Part shown: positions 21,983-33,536 of the stretch, in pieces
How positions within the stretch are numbered: the stretch's first letter is position 1
Layout: each line of letters starts with the position of its first letter
Source of the DNA: Tolypeutes matacus
Lineage: Eukaryota; Chordata; Mammalia; Cingulata; Chlamyphoridae
DNA: 64,000 bases
Direction: 5' to 3'
Assembly: GCA_026826555.1 (NCBI GenBank)
Contig: JAKSZT010054565.1
Span: 1,380,186 to 1,444,185, forward strand
Notes under the pieces: generated by a model
What the model saw: the letters and a program-made list of their open reading frames with translations, nothing else
What the model was told of the DNA's origin: nothing
Databases searched by the model: none
Translations under genes and position numbers: made by a program

Positions 21983-22904
21983 ACTTTCTGTCTGCCAGCC
22001 TGTATATTTGGAGAATAATGAGCTATTCACTTTGGCTGGCACAAGTGTAGGGGAGCAATGGGAGATGATTTTCTAAAAACAATTTAAATTTAAGACTCAT
22101 AACTCATTAGGTCTTTAGGAGAACAGCAGTGTACATTTTCCTTTCACAGTAAAGTAAAATCAGAACCTTAACTGTAGGGATGATGATTAAATTTATTACA
22201 AAGTTAATGTCAGATCCATTGTTAGCTATTTTGTAAATTGAAATGTGACTGACACATAATGAGCTCTATGTTGTAATTCTTAAAAATAGTTACACTAATG
22301 CTGCCCTCTAGGTCAGTGTCATGAGGTAGTTAAGTTCCATTACACAGCCTGTGCTTTCTAAATCTCTTTACTAATTATTTGCCTATATTTTTAAACCAGG
22401 AATTGATCACCTAGTCTAGGCCAAACATCAGGATTAGCAGCAAGTGGTCTTAACTGTATCCTGATTTTTGAGAAGCAGCTTCAATTTATTATTTCAATGA
22501 ACTCAACGACTTCAGGTGCAAAGTAAGAGAGGTATAAAATTAGCTTATCTGTTAAAAAATTCTACTAACCGAGTTTTTTTTGTTGCTAAGTTGTGTTATT
22601 AAAAGACACAATGAATCATAAAGCACACTAAATTATATTTTTTGTTTGTTTTTGAGTGACAAAATAACATTACTTTGAGCATATGCTCTGCTTGCATCAG
22701 AGGGGCCAAGGAAATTAATTGAATAAGAGAGAGATTAAAAAAAAAAAAACAGTTTAAAATGTGGTTTGTAAATAAGATGGATTAAGATTTGAAGGGAGGA
22801 GTTTCTTTATTGTCTTGTAATTGACCAACATTATTTAGAAACATTCCTAAAAAATGATTAATAATTACAGAATTTTACACATTTCTTGATTCCATCATGT
22901 GGTT
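21983..22904. other. Apparently unique DNA
   Basis: No gene or confident repeat is recognised. Confidence 0.4.
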
Positions 22905-23055
22905 TAATATACAAAAGAATCACCTGGGAAATTGTAAACAGGGAAGATTCCCAGGTTCTGACTATAGGCATTTTGATTCTATAACTGAGTAGGGCCCATG
23001 AGTCTGCATTTATAACCATTGTCCCAGTGATTGATTGAGAAGCACTTCACTGGAA
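22905..23055 (+). repeat. MER5A-like hAT non-autonomous element
   Basis: Blocks agaatcacctgggaaattg, ttcccaggttctgac, gagtctgcatttataac and ttgagaagcactt follow the MER5A consensus as I remember it. The terminal inverted repeats are eroded. Confidence 0.7.
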
Positions 23056-23464
23056 CGTAGGTGCGCTAACAAAACCTCGTGGGTATTAGGTGCTCAATGA
23101 ACATGTGTTAAATTTAGATTCATAATGGCGGTGGTCCAAGTCATTGATTGTGTCACAGTGCTGTAAGTTAAACCTAGTCATGTAGAGGTTTTCAGATTTT
23201 CTAAGTACATATCAGCTCTGATTTCTTCCTTTCCAACCTTTGTACCATTTCTTTCTTTTCTTGTCCTTCTCTGATGACTAGAGTATAATACTGAGGAAAA
23301 CTGGTAATGGTGTACATCAATGATTTATTCTTGATCCTAAAAGGAAAAGTCTTCTCTTTCATCATTGAGCATGAAGTCACCTGTAGCTTTTACATAATAA
23401 TCTCTATCAAACAAAGGAACAGCAAGCATCACACTTGGTAAATATGGAAGCTTTCTCTGAGAAC

Positions 23465-23560
23465 TCTTTTTCCCTTCCTCCCTCCCTACTCTGTCCTTCC
23501 CTCCTTCCCTCCTTCCCTCCTCCCTCCCTTCCTTTCTTCCTTCACCTCTCCTCTCCCTTC
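23465..23560. repeat. (CCTT)n-rich pyrimidine tract
   Basis: About 95 bp of CCTCC, CCTTC and TTCC units. The purine strand gives a false Gly/Glu/Arg-rich frame. Confidence 0.85.
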
Positions 23561-23564
23561 CCAA

Positions 23565-23935
23565 CAGGAATTCATTGTCTCACAGTTTTGGAAGCTAAAA
23601 GTCCCAAATCAAGGTATCAGTAAGCTATGCTTTCTCAGAAGCCTGTAGTGGTCTGGTGGTGGCTTGCTGTCAGTCTCTGCCTCTGTCACATGGCCATGTG
23701 TCTCCTTCATTTGTTTCCTGTGGCTTCTACGGCCATGTCCCAATTTCCTTTGCTTATAAGGGGTCCAGATATATAGGATTAAGGCCTTTCCTGATTCAAT
23801 TGGGCCTCAACTTAAGAGGACTTTCAAAGATCCTGTTCACAAACAAGTCCATACCCACAGGACCAGGACTTAGGATTGGAACATGTATAGTGGGAGATAT
23901 GATTCAGTCATCAACAGAGGATTTGGGAGAGGCTC
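23565..23935 (-). mobile_element. MaLR (MLT1-like) LTR, antisense, diverged
   Basis: On the plus strand it reads ctcacagttttggaagct, cacatggccatgtgtctcc, ttataaggggtcc and caaagatcctgttcaca, then ends in caacagagg. These are the complement of the blocks of an MLT1-type LTR. No target duplication was resolved. Confidence 0.55.
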
Positions 23936-23984
23936 ATGGATAAGGCAGCTTTTGATCACAACTTAAAGTTTTTCTGCTTTGTTT

Positions 23985-25350
23985 TTAAATATAAATATAT
24001 TTTTTAATTAGAGAAGTGTAAGTTTACAGAAAAATCATGCAGAAAATATGGAATTCCCAATTACCCATCCCCTCCATTAGTAACACCTTGTTTTAGTGTG
24101 GTCATTTGTTATATCAATGAATGAATATTGTTATAATTGTACTATTAATTATAATCCATAGTTTATATTAAGAGTCACTGTTTGGGTTCTACAGTACTAT
24201 ATATATATTTAAAATTTTATTCTAGTAACATATATACTACCTAAATTTCCACTTTTAACTATATTCAACTATATAATTCACTGGCGTTAATTACATACCC
24301 AATGTTGTGCTGCCATCACCTCCATTCATTTCCAAAACTTTTCAATCAATCCAAACAGAAATTCTGTACAATTAACTCCCCATTCCCTACCCTCACTGTG
24401 AACATCAGAAATGCAAATACCTGTTTGAGTTTGCTGCTTTTGATACTATTGGGTATATACCTAGAAGTAGGCTTGTGGGGTCATATGGTAATTCTACACT
24501 TAACTTTCTGAGGAACTGCCAAAATGTTTTCCATGTGACTACACCATTTTACATTTCCACGAATAATGAATAAGTGTTCCAATTTCTCCACATCCTCTCC
24601 AACACTTGTTATTTTCTTTTTTCTTTTTTAAGAGAAGCCATTCAAATGTGTAAAAAATAGCATCTCATTGTGATTTTGATTTGCATTTCATGAATAGCTA
24701 GTGACTTGAATTTTCCTAATGGCTAGTGATGTTGAACATCTTTTAATGTGCTTTTTGGCCATTTGTAAATCTTCTTTGGAGAAATGTCTGTTCAAGCCTT
24801 TTGGCCTTTTTAAATTGGACTGTTTGTCTTTTTATTATTAAGTTGTGGGATTTCTTCATATTTTCTGGATATTAAACCCTTATCAGATACATGGTTTCCA
24901 AATATTTTCTCCTATTCTTTAAGTTGTCTTTATTTTTATGCTGAAGTCCTTTGATGCACAAAAGTTTTAAATTTTGATGAAGTCCCTTTTATCTATTTTC
25001 TCTTTTGTTGCTTGAGCTTTTGTTGCAAAGTCCATTGCCTAACATAAGGTCTTGAAGTTGCTTCCCTATGTTTTCTTATAGGAATTTTATAGTTATGATT
25101 CATATATTTAGTCTTTGATCCATTTGGGTTAATTTTTGTATATGGTATGAGTTAGGGGTCCCCCTCATTTTTTTTTTTTTTTGCATATAGATATCCAGTT
25201 TTCCCAGCACATTTATTGAAAAAACTATTCTTTTCCCATTGAATAGACTTGGCACTCTTGTCAAAAATCAATTGGCCGTAGATGTGAGAGTTTATTTCTG
25301 AACTCTCAATTAGATTCCATTGTTTTATATTTCTGTCTGGTGCCAGAACC
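23985..25350 (-). pseudogene. Old L1 3'UTR and ORF2 C-terminus, antisense
   Basis: On the minus strand, 3'UTR blocks occupy 23,985-24,400. Then come ORF2 C-terminal segments equivalent to gtatatacctagaagta, gttgaacatcttttaatg and the IDKWDLIKI region, back to a segment like L-V-P-D-R-N-I at 25,152-25,352. The reading stops at 25,350, where another antisense element is inserted. The same L1 may resume at 33,537 with a more 5' part of ORF2. Confidence 0.75.
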
Positions 25351-26085
25351 ATGTTGTTTTTTTTAAATAAAATTTTATTAAAGTATATCCTTCATACATG
25401 AACATACATAAACAATAAATGTATAGTAAAATTTGTGAATTTATAAAACAAACATGAATATCATCATACAAGGCTCCCACACATCTCCCCACCACCAACA
25501 CCTCAAATTGTTGTGAAACATTTGTTACAAACTATAAAAACATCATCAAAATATTATTTCTAACTATAGCTGTATCTTATATTTGTTGTATTTTCCCCTC
25601 AACCCACCCAATTATTAACACCCTATATTAGAATTATATATTTGTTATTGTTCAGGAGAAAACATTCTCATATTTTTCCTGTTAGTCCATCATCTACTAC
25701 TGCATTCCCTGTGTTATACAGTCCCAAGTTTTGTACAATTCATTTAAAGTTACACTCAGTGGCTCTCATTTTCATCACAAAGTTGTGCTGTCATCACCTC
25801 AGTCAATTTTAGAATGTTTTCATTACTCCAAGAGGAACAATCCCATACCCTGTTATACCCCGCTATTGTTGTCCCTTAGAACTGAAATAATATCTTCTTG
25901 CCATTGCTGCAAAATATTACAATATAACTGTTAACTATTGTCCATAAGTTCCATTAGTTGTAATTTTCCTGTGTATCACCATAATCTTAGCACTTTGTAA
26001 AAGAAGAGCATTCTTATATGTATACTATTAACCACGATCTTCATCCACCACTGAAATCACTGTTATACATTCCCTTAGATCATTC
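25351..26085 (-). mobile_element. Element X (3' part), host of a nested insertion stack
   Basis: Its 3' end (aataaaatttta, gtatatccttcatacatg and acatacataaac on the plus strand) matches the 3' block of the composite elements at 14,316 and 32,247, but it has no SINE. It carries on into unrelated sequence. It breaks at 26,085/26,099 and resumes at 33,364. I infer that X is the source of the composite's 3' block. Confidence 0.6.
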
Positions 26086-26269
26086 TGTAGTTTCTTTTCT
26101 TTTTTTCTTTTTTTTGACTTTATTTTGTATATTTAATAATTGAAAATATAAACAATTAAAAACTAAAAAGTAAACACAGATGAATAAATACATACATTTC
26201 TCAATTAAATGTAATGGATACATATAACTTTTTTTAAAATCAAACAATATGTTACACAATATCTTTGGT

Positions 26270-29200
26270 TCATAGTAACGCATTGATACAGTATTTGTCC
26301 TTTTGTGTCTGGCTTGCTTCACTCAACATTATGTCCTCCAGGTTCATCCATGTTGTCATATGCTTTACGACTTCATTTCTTCTTACAGCTGCATAATATT
26401 CCATCATGTGACTAGACCACAGTTTGTTTATCCATTCGTCTGTTGATGGACACCTGGGTTGTTTCCAGCTTTTGGCAATGGTGAATAATGTTGCTATAAA
26501 CATCGGTGTGCAGATGTCTGTTTGTGTCACTGCTCTCAGTTCTTCTGGGTATATACCCAGTAGCGGTATTGCTGGGTCACGTGGCAAGTCTATATTCTAC
26601 TTTTTTTTAGGATGCCAAACAGTCCTCCACAGTGGCTGTACCATTCTGCATTCCCACCAACAGTGAATAAGTGTTCCTATCCCTCCATATCCTCTCCAAC
26701 CCTTGTAGTTCTCTGTCTTTTTAATACTGGCCATTCTGATAAGTGTGAAATGATATCTCATTGTAGTTTTGATTTGCATTTCCCTAATCATGAGTGATGT
26801 TGAGCATTTCTTCATGTGTTTTTTTGCCATTTGTATTTCTTCTTTGAACAAATGTCTATTCAAGTCGTTTGCCCATTTTAAATTGGGTCATTTGTTTTTT
26901 TATTGTTGAGTTGTAACATCTCTTTATATATCCTGGATATTAAACCCTTATCAGATAAGTGATTTCCAAATATTTTTTCCCATTGAGATAGCTGCCTTTT
27001 CACCATTTAGACAAGGTCCTGTGAGGTGCAAAAGTGCTTAATTTTGAGGAGGTCCCATTTATCTATTTTTCTTTTGTTGCATATGCTTTGGGTGTAAGGT
27101 CCAAGAAACCACCACCTACTACAAGGTCTTGAAGATGTTTCCCTACATTTTCTTCTAGTAGTTTTATGGTCCTGGCTTTTATATTTAGATCTTTGATCCA
27201 TTTTGAGTTGATTCTTGTATAGGGGGTAAGATAGGGGTCCTCTTTCATTCTTTCGGTTAGAGATATCCAGTTCTCCCATCACCATTTGCTGAATAGCCTG
27301 TTTTTTCCTGTTAGCATGGACTTGATAGATTTGTCAAAAACCAGTTGACTGTATAGGTGAGGGTTTATTTCTGGGTTCTCAATTCTATTCCACTGAAAGA
27401 TGTGTCTATCTTTATGGCGGAACCATGCTGTTTTGACCGCTGTAGCTTTGTAATATGTTCCAAGGTCAGGCAGTGAAGTTCCTCCCATGTGGCTCTTCTT
27501 TTTTAGAATGCTTTTGGCTAATTGGGTGCACTTACCCTTCCAGATGAATTTGGAATTGCCTTCTCTAATTCTGTAAACTAAGCTGTTGGGATTTTGATTG
27601 GTTTTGCATTGAATCTATAAATCAGTTTGTGCAAGATTGACATTTTCACGATATTTACTCTTCCAATCCATGAACACGGAATGTCTTTCCATTAGTTTAG
27701 GTCTTTTTGAATTTCTTTTAGCATTGTTTTGTAGTTTTCTGCATATAGGTCCTGTACCTCTTTGGTTAAATTAACTCCTAGGTATTTGAGTCTTTTTGCT
27801 GCTATTGAAAATGGAACTTTTCCCCTGATTTCCTCTTCAGGTTGTTCAGTACTAGTGTACACAAACATTACTGATTTTTGCGTGTTGACCTTGTATCCTG
27901 CCACTTTGCTGAACTCATTTATTAACTCAAGTAGCTTTGTTGTGCATACTTCAGGATTTTCTAAGTACAGGATCATGTCATCTGTGAACAGTGAGAGTTT
28001 TCCTTCCCCTTTTCCTGTTTGGATGCCTTTAATTTTTTTTTTCTTGTCTAATTGCCCTAGCTAGAACTTTTAGTACAATATTGAATAACAATGGTGACAT
28101 TCGGCATCCTTTTCTTATTTCTGATCTTAGGAGGAAAGCTTTCAACCTTTCCCCATTATGTATGATGTTGGCTGTGGGTTTTACATATATGCCTTTTATC
28201 ATATTGGGGAATTTTCCTTCTATTCCTATCTTTTGAAGTGTTTTTATCAAAAATGGATGCTGGATTTTATTGAATGCCTTTTCTGCATCGATTGAGATGA
28301 TCATGTGTTTTTTTTCCATCAATTTGTTAATGTGGTGTATTACATTGATTGATTTTCTTGTGTTGAGCCAGGCTTGCATACCAGGAATAAATCCCACTTG
28401 GTCGTGATGTATAAGTCTTTTGATATGCTGTTGGATAGATTTGAAAGTATTTTGTTGAGAATTTTTGCATCTATGTTCATTAGAGAGATTGGTCTGTAAT
28501 TTTCTTTCCTTGTAGAATCTTTATCTGGCTTTGGTAGTAGGGTGATGTTGGCTTCATAAAATTTGTTGGATAATTTTCCCTCCTCTTCAATTTTTAGGAA
28601 GAGTTTCAACAGGATTGGTGTTAATTCTTTTTGAAATGCTTGGTAGAATTCACCTGTGAAGCTGTCTGGTCCTGGACTTTTCTTTGCTGGGAGATTTTTG
28701 ATGATGGATTCAATCTCCTTAAATGTGATTGGTTTGTTAAGTTTTTGTATTTCTTGTAGCAGCAGTGTAAGTTAGTTGTGCATTTCTAGAAATTTGCGCA
28801 TTTCATCTAGGTTGTCTAATTTGTTGGCATATAGTTTCTCATAATATCCTCTTATGATTCTTTTTATTTCTGTGAGATCATTTGTAACTTCCCCCCTTTC
28901 ATTTTTGATTGTATTTATTTGCATCTTCTCTCTTTTTTTCTTTGTTAGTCTAGCTAGGGGGTTGTCAATTTTATTGATCTTCTCAAAGAACAAGCTTTTG
29001 GTTTTGTTGATTTTCTCTATTATTTTTCTGTTCTCATTTTCATTTATTTCTGCTCTAATCTTTATTATTTCTTTCCTTCTGCTTGCTTTGGGATTGGTTT
29101 GCTGTTCTTTTTCTAGTTTCTCTAGTTGTTCAGTTAAATCTTTGAATTGAGCTCTTTCTTATTTTTTAATATAGGCATTTAGGGCTATAAATTTCCCTCT

Positions 29201-30085
29201 CGAGACTGCCTTTGCTGTATCCCATAAGTTTTGATACGTTGTGTTCTCATTTTCATTTTTCTTAATATATTTACTGATTTCACTTGCAATTTCTTCTTTG
29301 ACCCACTGATTATTTAGGAGTGTGTTGTTCAGTCTCCATACATTTGTGAATTTACTTTTTTCCTGTCTGTTATTGATTTCTAGTTTCATTCCATCATGAT
29401 CTGAGAAGGTGCTTTGTATAATTTCAATCTTTTCATATTTATTGAGAGCCGTATTGTGCCCTAACATGTGGTTTATCCTGGAGAAGGATACATGGGCACT
29501 TGAGAAGAATGTATAACCGGCTGAGTTTGGATGCAGTGTTCTGTATATGTCTGTTAGGTCTAACTTGTTTATCATATTGTTCAAGTTCTCTGTTTCCTTG
29601 TTGATCTTCTGTCTAGTTGTTCTATCTAATGATGTGAGTGGGTTGTTGAAGTCTCCAGTGATTATTGTAGAAATGTCTATTTCTCCCTTCAGTTTTTCCA
29701 GAGTTTGTCTCCTATATTTTGGGGCACCCTGATTAGGTACGTAGATATTTATGACTCTTATATCTTCCTGGTGGATCGTTCCTTTTATTAATATATAATG
29801 GCCTTCTGTATCTCTTATAAATTTTTTGCATTTAAAATCTGTTTTGTCTGATATTAGTATAGCTACCCCTGCACTTTTCTGGTTATTCTTCACTTGGAGT
29901 ATCTTTTTCCAACCTTTCACTTTCAGCTGGTTTGTATCCCTGAGTCTAAGGTGAGTTTCTTATAAGCAGCATATGGATGGCTCATGTTTTTTTATCCATT
30001 CTATAAGCCTGTATCTTTTGATTGGGGAGTTTAATCCATTCACATTCAATGATATTACTGTAAATGCACTATTTACTTCCTCCAT
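26270..30085 (-). pseudogene. L1 ORF2 (endonuclease/reverse transcriptase), copy A
   Basis: The AP-endonuclease domain is the best preserved part (253-residue frame 29,159-29,920). It keeps SDKTDF, GDFN with the catalytic Asp, and SDH. The RT region is split over 28,029-28,609 and 27,692-27,976. The palm box is read as FTDD (27,977-27,988) instead of the usual FADD, though both catalytic Asp residues remain. The C-terminal cysteine block lies in 26,597-26,863 and the end is frame 26,270-26,587. At least four frames are needed to read it through, so it cannot act on its own. Confidence 0.85.
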
Positions 30086-30166
30086 TTTATTCTTTGCTTT
30101 TTATACATCATCTTGTTTTTGTCTGTCTTTTTACTCTTTTGGTTATCCTTTCTGCTAATCTTTCTT

Positions 30167-31156
30167 CTATACTCTCCTCCAAGCCTCTCTCTCCTTTTTC
30201 TTTCTGGTTCTAAGGCTTCCTTTAATATTTCCTGCAAAGGTGGATTCTATTTTGCAAACTCTCTTAGTTTCTGTTTGTTTGTGAATATTTTATATTCACC
30301 TTCATATTTGAAGGACAGTTTTGCTGGATAAAGAATTCTCTCCTGGCAGTTTTTCTCTTTTATTTTCCTAATTCTATCATACCACTGACTTCTTGCCTCC
30401 ATGGTTTCTGAAGAGAAATCTGCACTAAGTCTTACTGTATGTCCATTTTGTGTGATCGTTCACTTCTCTTTTGTTGCTCTGAGAATTTTCTCTTTATATT
30501 CGACATTTGACATTCTGAGTAGTATGTGTCTTGGCATAGGTCTATTTGGATATATTCTGATTGGGGTACGGTGTGCTTCTTGGACATGTAAGTTCTTATT
30601 TTTCGTGAGAGTTGGGAAATTTTCAGCTATTATTTCCTCAAATGCTCTTTATGTCCCCTTTCCCCTCTCTTCTCCTTTTGAAACTCCCATGACACGTATG
30701 TTGTTGGGTTTTGTATTGTCATTCAGCTCAACTCTCTGAGCCCCTGCTCAAATTTTTCCATTCTTTTTCCTCTCTGTTCTTTTCTCTCTTCAATTTATCT
30801 GTTCTGTCTTCAGTCTCACTTATTCTTTCTTCTATCATTTGGTGTCTGCTGTTGTATGCCTCAGCTATTTTTTTTATCTCACCTATTGTGTCTTTCATTC
30901 CCATGAGTTCTGTTACTTTTCTGTTCAGGATTTCAAATTCTTCTTTGTGTTCACTCAATGTCTTCCTGATGTCACGTATCTCTTTAACTACATTGTCTTT
31001 CAACTCATTAATTTTATTTTGGAAATTTGTGCTCATCTCACTCATTACTTCTCTCAAATTCCGCATCTCTTATGGGACTTTGATGTATTCCTTTTCTTGG
31101 GCCATGTCTACTATTTTCTTAGTATGGCTCATAATTTTTTGCTGGTGTTTAGTCAT
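30167..31156 (-). pseudogene. L1 ORF1 (RNA-binding chaperone), copy A
   Basis: The N-terminal part (31,066-30,728) is a long coiled coil with M-S-T-N-F-Q-N-K-I-N-E, KRISETEDR-type heptads and a DKLKREKNREEKEW segment. A 1-nt loss in the A run after EW shifts the frame. The RNA-binding C-terminal domain then sits out of phase (30,170-30,700). L1 ORF1 normally forms trimers that coat L1 RNA. Confidence 0.8.
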
Positions 31157-32246
31157 CTGGTTAAGATGTAGTTTACTCAGACGCTCAATCACTTTCTCTC
31201 TTTTAGGGATTCAGTGACAGGAGGCTGTGAGTTACCATAGCTCTTTGATTTTTGGCTCAACCTGTATTGTTAAGATTGTCCTGCTAGTTGCTCAAAACTG
31301 GACCCAGTAATTGGCTGTAAAGTCACTTCATAGGGCTTTGGGCATGGAAGCTATAGAGGCCAGAAAAAGTCTCTCCTACTTATTTTCCTTTTCTTTTGTG
31401 CACTTCCTGGTCTGCCAGGAGATGGCGCTCTTTGGCAGCTCTCAATTCAATGCCTAGTAGGAGTGTATTTGTTGCAATACAGACCAGATCAATGTGATAC
31501 AGCTTCCTGTCTGGAGGCTAGGAGCCTTGTAATTCAAACTTTCTCTGAGACAGTTCTCCAGCCTTCTCTGGCAGCCCCCTCCCTTTTCCCAGCTAGGAAA
31601 TATTTCCACTCCCCTCTGAGTCCTCAACAATCAGTTCCTGTTAGTAGAGAAGGAGATTGAGAGGTTGGTATATCTTTAACCTCTTACAAAAAATGGCATA
31701 GCCCCACCCAGCCTGGAAGGTGTCTTAGGACATAGCAGACCAAATTTATGAGTCAATAGCTGAGTCAGCCTTACACTGTGTCCCTCTCTCCCCTTTCCTG
31801 TATAGTCCTCAACAGGCTAGAAGAGAGGGAGATTGGGAGGGTCAGATTTCTCCAGTCTTGGGGCACAGCAGACCAAATTTGTGGGTCAGAAGCTGAGTCA
31901 GCATTACGCTGTGTCCCTCTCTCTCCCCTGTCCTGGGCTGGCAGATCCCTGGAGCCCCCTTTGTCTGTAGTCACAGGCCCAGAGGCCCGAGAATTCTAAA
32001 GAGTCTTTAGTGTGGGGGAGGTTGCTGGCAGCAGCAGCCACCGCTGTTTCCAACTCACGGTTCTGTCGTCATGATTTCCTTCTTTTGTCCCTCTCTCCCC
32101 TGGGTGGTGTGCAGCCTTCACCCGCTGTCCTAAACCCTAGAAGATCTTTTTCGGGGCTGTTTCAGCCTATCCTCTAGCTATTTTTCTGGAGAAGAGATTC
32201 CCATGTCTTACCAGTCCCCCATCTTCCCAGAAGTCCAACTCCTTTC

Positions 32247-33349
32247 TTTTTTTTTAAAAAAACATTTTATTGAAGTATATCATTCATACATGAACATACA
32301 TAAACATAAGTGTTCAGTAAACGTTGTGAACTTACAAAACAAACATGCATAACATGATGCAGGGCTCCCACACATCATCTCACCACAAATAATTTGCATT
32401 GTTGTGAAACATTTGTTAACAAATTATGAAAGAGCATTGTCAAAGTATTACTACTAACTATAGATTATCTTACTCCCGTATAGTTTTTTTTTTAATTTAA
32501 GGATTTATTTATTTATTTACTTTTATCCATTTTTAACCCCCCTCCCTGTTTTTGCTGTTTTTGTGTCCATTTGCTGGGCAACTCTCTTTGTCCATTTCCT
32601 GTCCTCTCTTCTCATTCTTCTCTTCCTGTCTTCCCTGGGATTTGATCCTTGGAACCTTCAATGTGAGAGAGAGGCATCCTACCGCCTGTGCCACCTTAGT
32701 TCCTGTTTTTTTGGTGCATCTCATCTTGGCTCTCCCTTGTGTCACTCTCCTGTTACGTCATCATCTTGCTGCGTGGCTTGCGTGGCCTGGAGGTACACCC
32801 ACGAGTGGGCCCTGGGGGGCTCACCCGCTTGTAGGGCCTGGAGGTGCACCCACTCACGGGACCTGATGACACACCCATGCATGGGAGGGGCTCACTGACA
32901 CATGGGGCCTAAAGGCTCACCCACACACGGGGCCTAGTGGCGCACCCATACATGGGGCCTGATGGGGGACCCACTCATGGGGCCTGGCGGCACACCCACC
33001 ATGGGGCCTGGTGGCCCATGTGCCTTCTCTATTTTTATTTTTTAAATTTTTACTGGGAGGTCCTGGGGATTGAACCCAGGTCCCTCCATATGGGAGATGG
33101 ATGCCCAACCATTTGAGCCACATCCGTCCCCCTGCTATATCTCTTAAGGTTGACCAAAGATACCTAGAGTTACAGTCATTTCCCATACAGGATGGTCATA
33201 AAATAAATCAGGCTTTGTTTAACACCAGTATTCTAAAAACCAGATCTAGGGAGAAAAACTAGATATGGGGACACATGCATGGTTTCTAATATAGAGAATA
33301 TTCAGCCTATCCTGATAATTACAAAATCTGGACAGTGAGAATATTCGCA
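32247..33349 (-). mobile_element. Composite SINE-VNTR retroelement, copy 2
   Basis: It has the same order and both the same ends as copy 1 (14,316-15,440). On the minus strand these are a 5' block starting tgcgaatattctcac, a tRNA-Ala head (33,050-33,131), a GC-rich array (32,784-33,026), the DAS domain (32,494-32,783) and a shared 3' block with an A-rich tail. It sits in element X at tgtagtttcctttc (33,350-33,363; near-copy at 26,086-26,099). Copy A of L1 is now wedged between its tail and the left target copy. Confidence 0.75.
32784..33026 (-). repeat. GC-rich ~25-bp tandem array inside the composite, copy 2
   Basis: About ten units of 19-27 bp are built on ggcctgg-n-gg followed by cacccac-type ends. 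The array is about one unit shorter than the one at 14,845-15,116 and the order of unit variants is partly conserved. Confidence 0.8.
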
Positions 33350-33363
33350 TGTAGTTTCCTTTC

Positions 33364-33536
33364 AATTGACATTTACGTCCACAGACTACCCTTTTCAGCC
33401 ACAATCACATTTATAAATCAGCAGTGTTAGTTATACTCACTATAATGTGTTACTATCAATGCTATTCATTTCCACACTTTTACAATTAACATAATTAATA
33501 ATGCTATATACTTTAAGCATCATCTCCCATTCTCAA
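33364..33536 (-). mobile_element. Element X (5' part)
   Basis: It continues element X after the insertion stack. Joining 26,085 to 33,350 gives uninterrupted sequence through the single target site tgtagtttcctttc. It ends near 33,536, where L1 ORF2 resumes. Confidence 0.5.

Larger units (their letters stand above)
26100..32236 (-). mobile_element. Full-length recent L1, antisense (copy A)
   Basis: It spans the whole L1: 5'UTR (31,157-32,236, beginning ggacttctgggaagatgg on the minus strand), ORF1 (31,156 to 30,167), ORF2 (30,085 to 26,270) and a 3'UTR with a poly(A) tail near 26,100. The order and the 5' start match copy B at 56,007-62,263. It is dead: ORF1 and ORF2 are both frameshifted. 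It lies on the tail side of the composite element. Confidence 0.88.
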
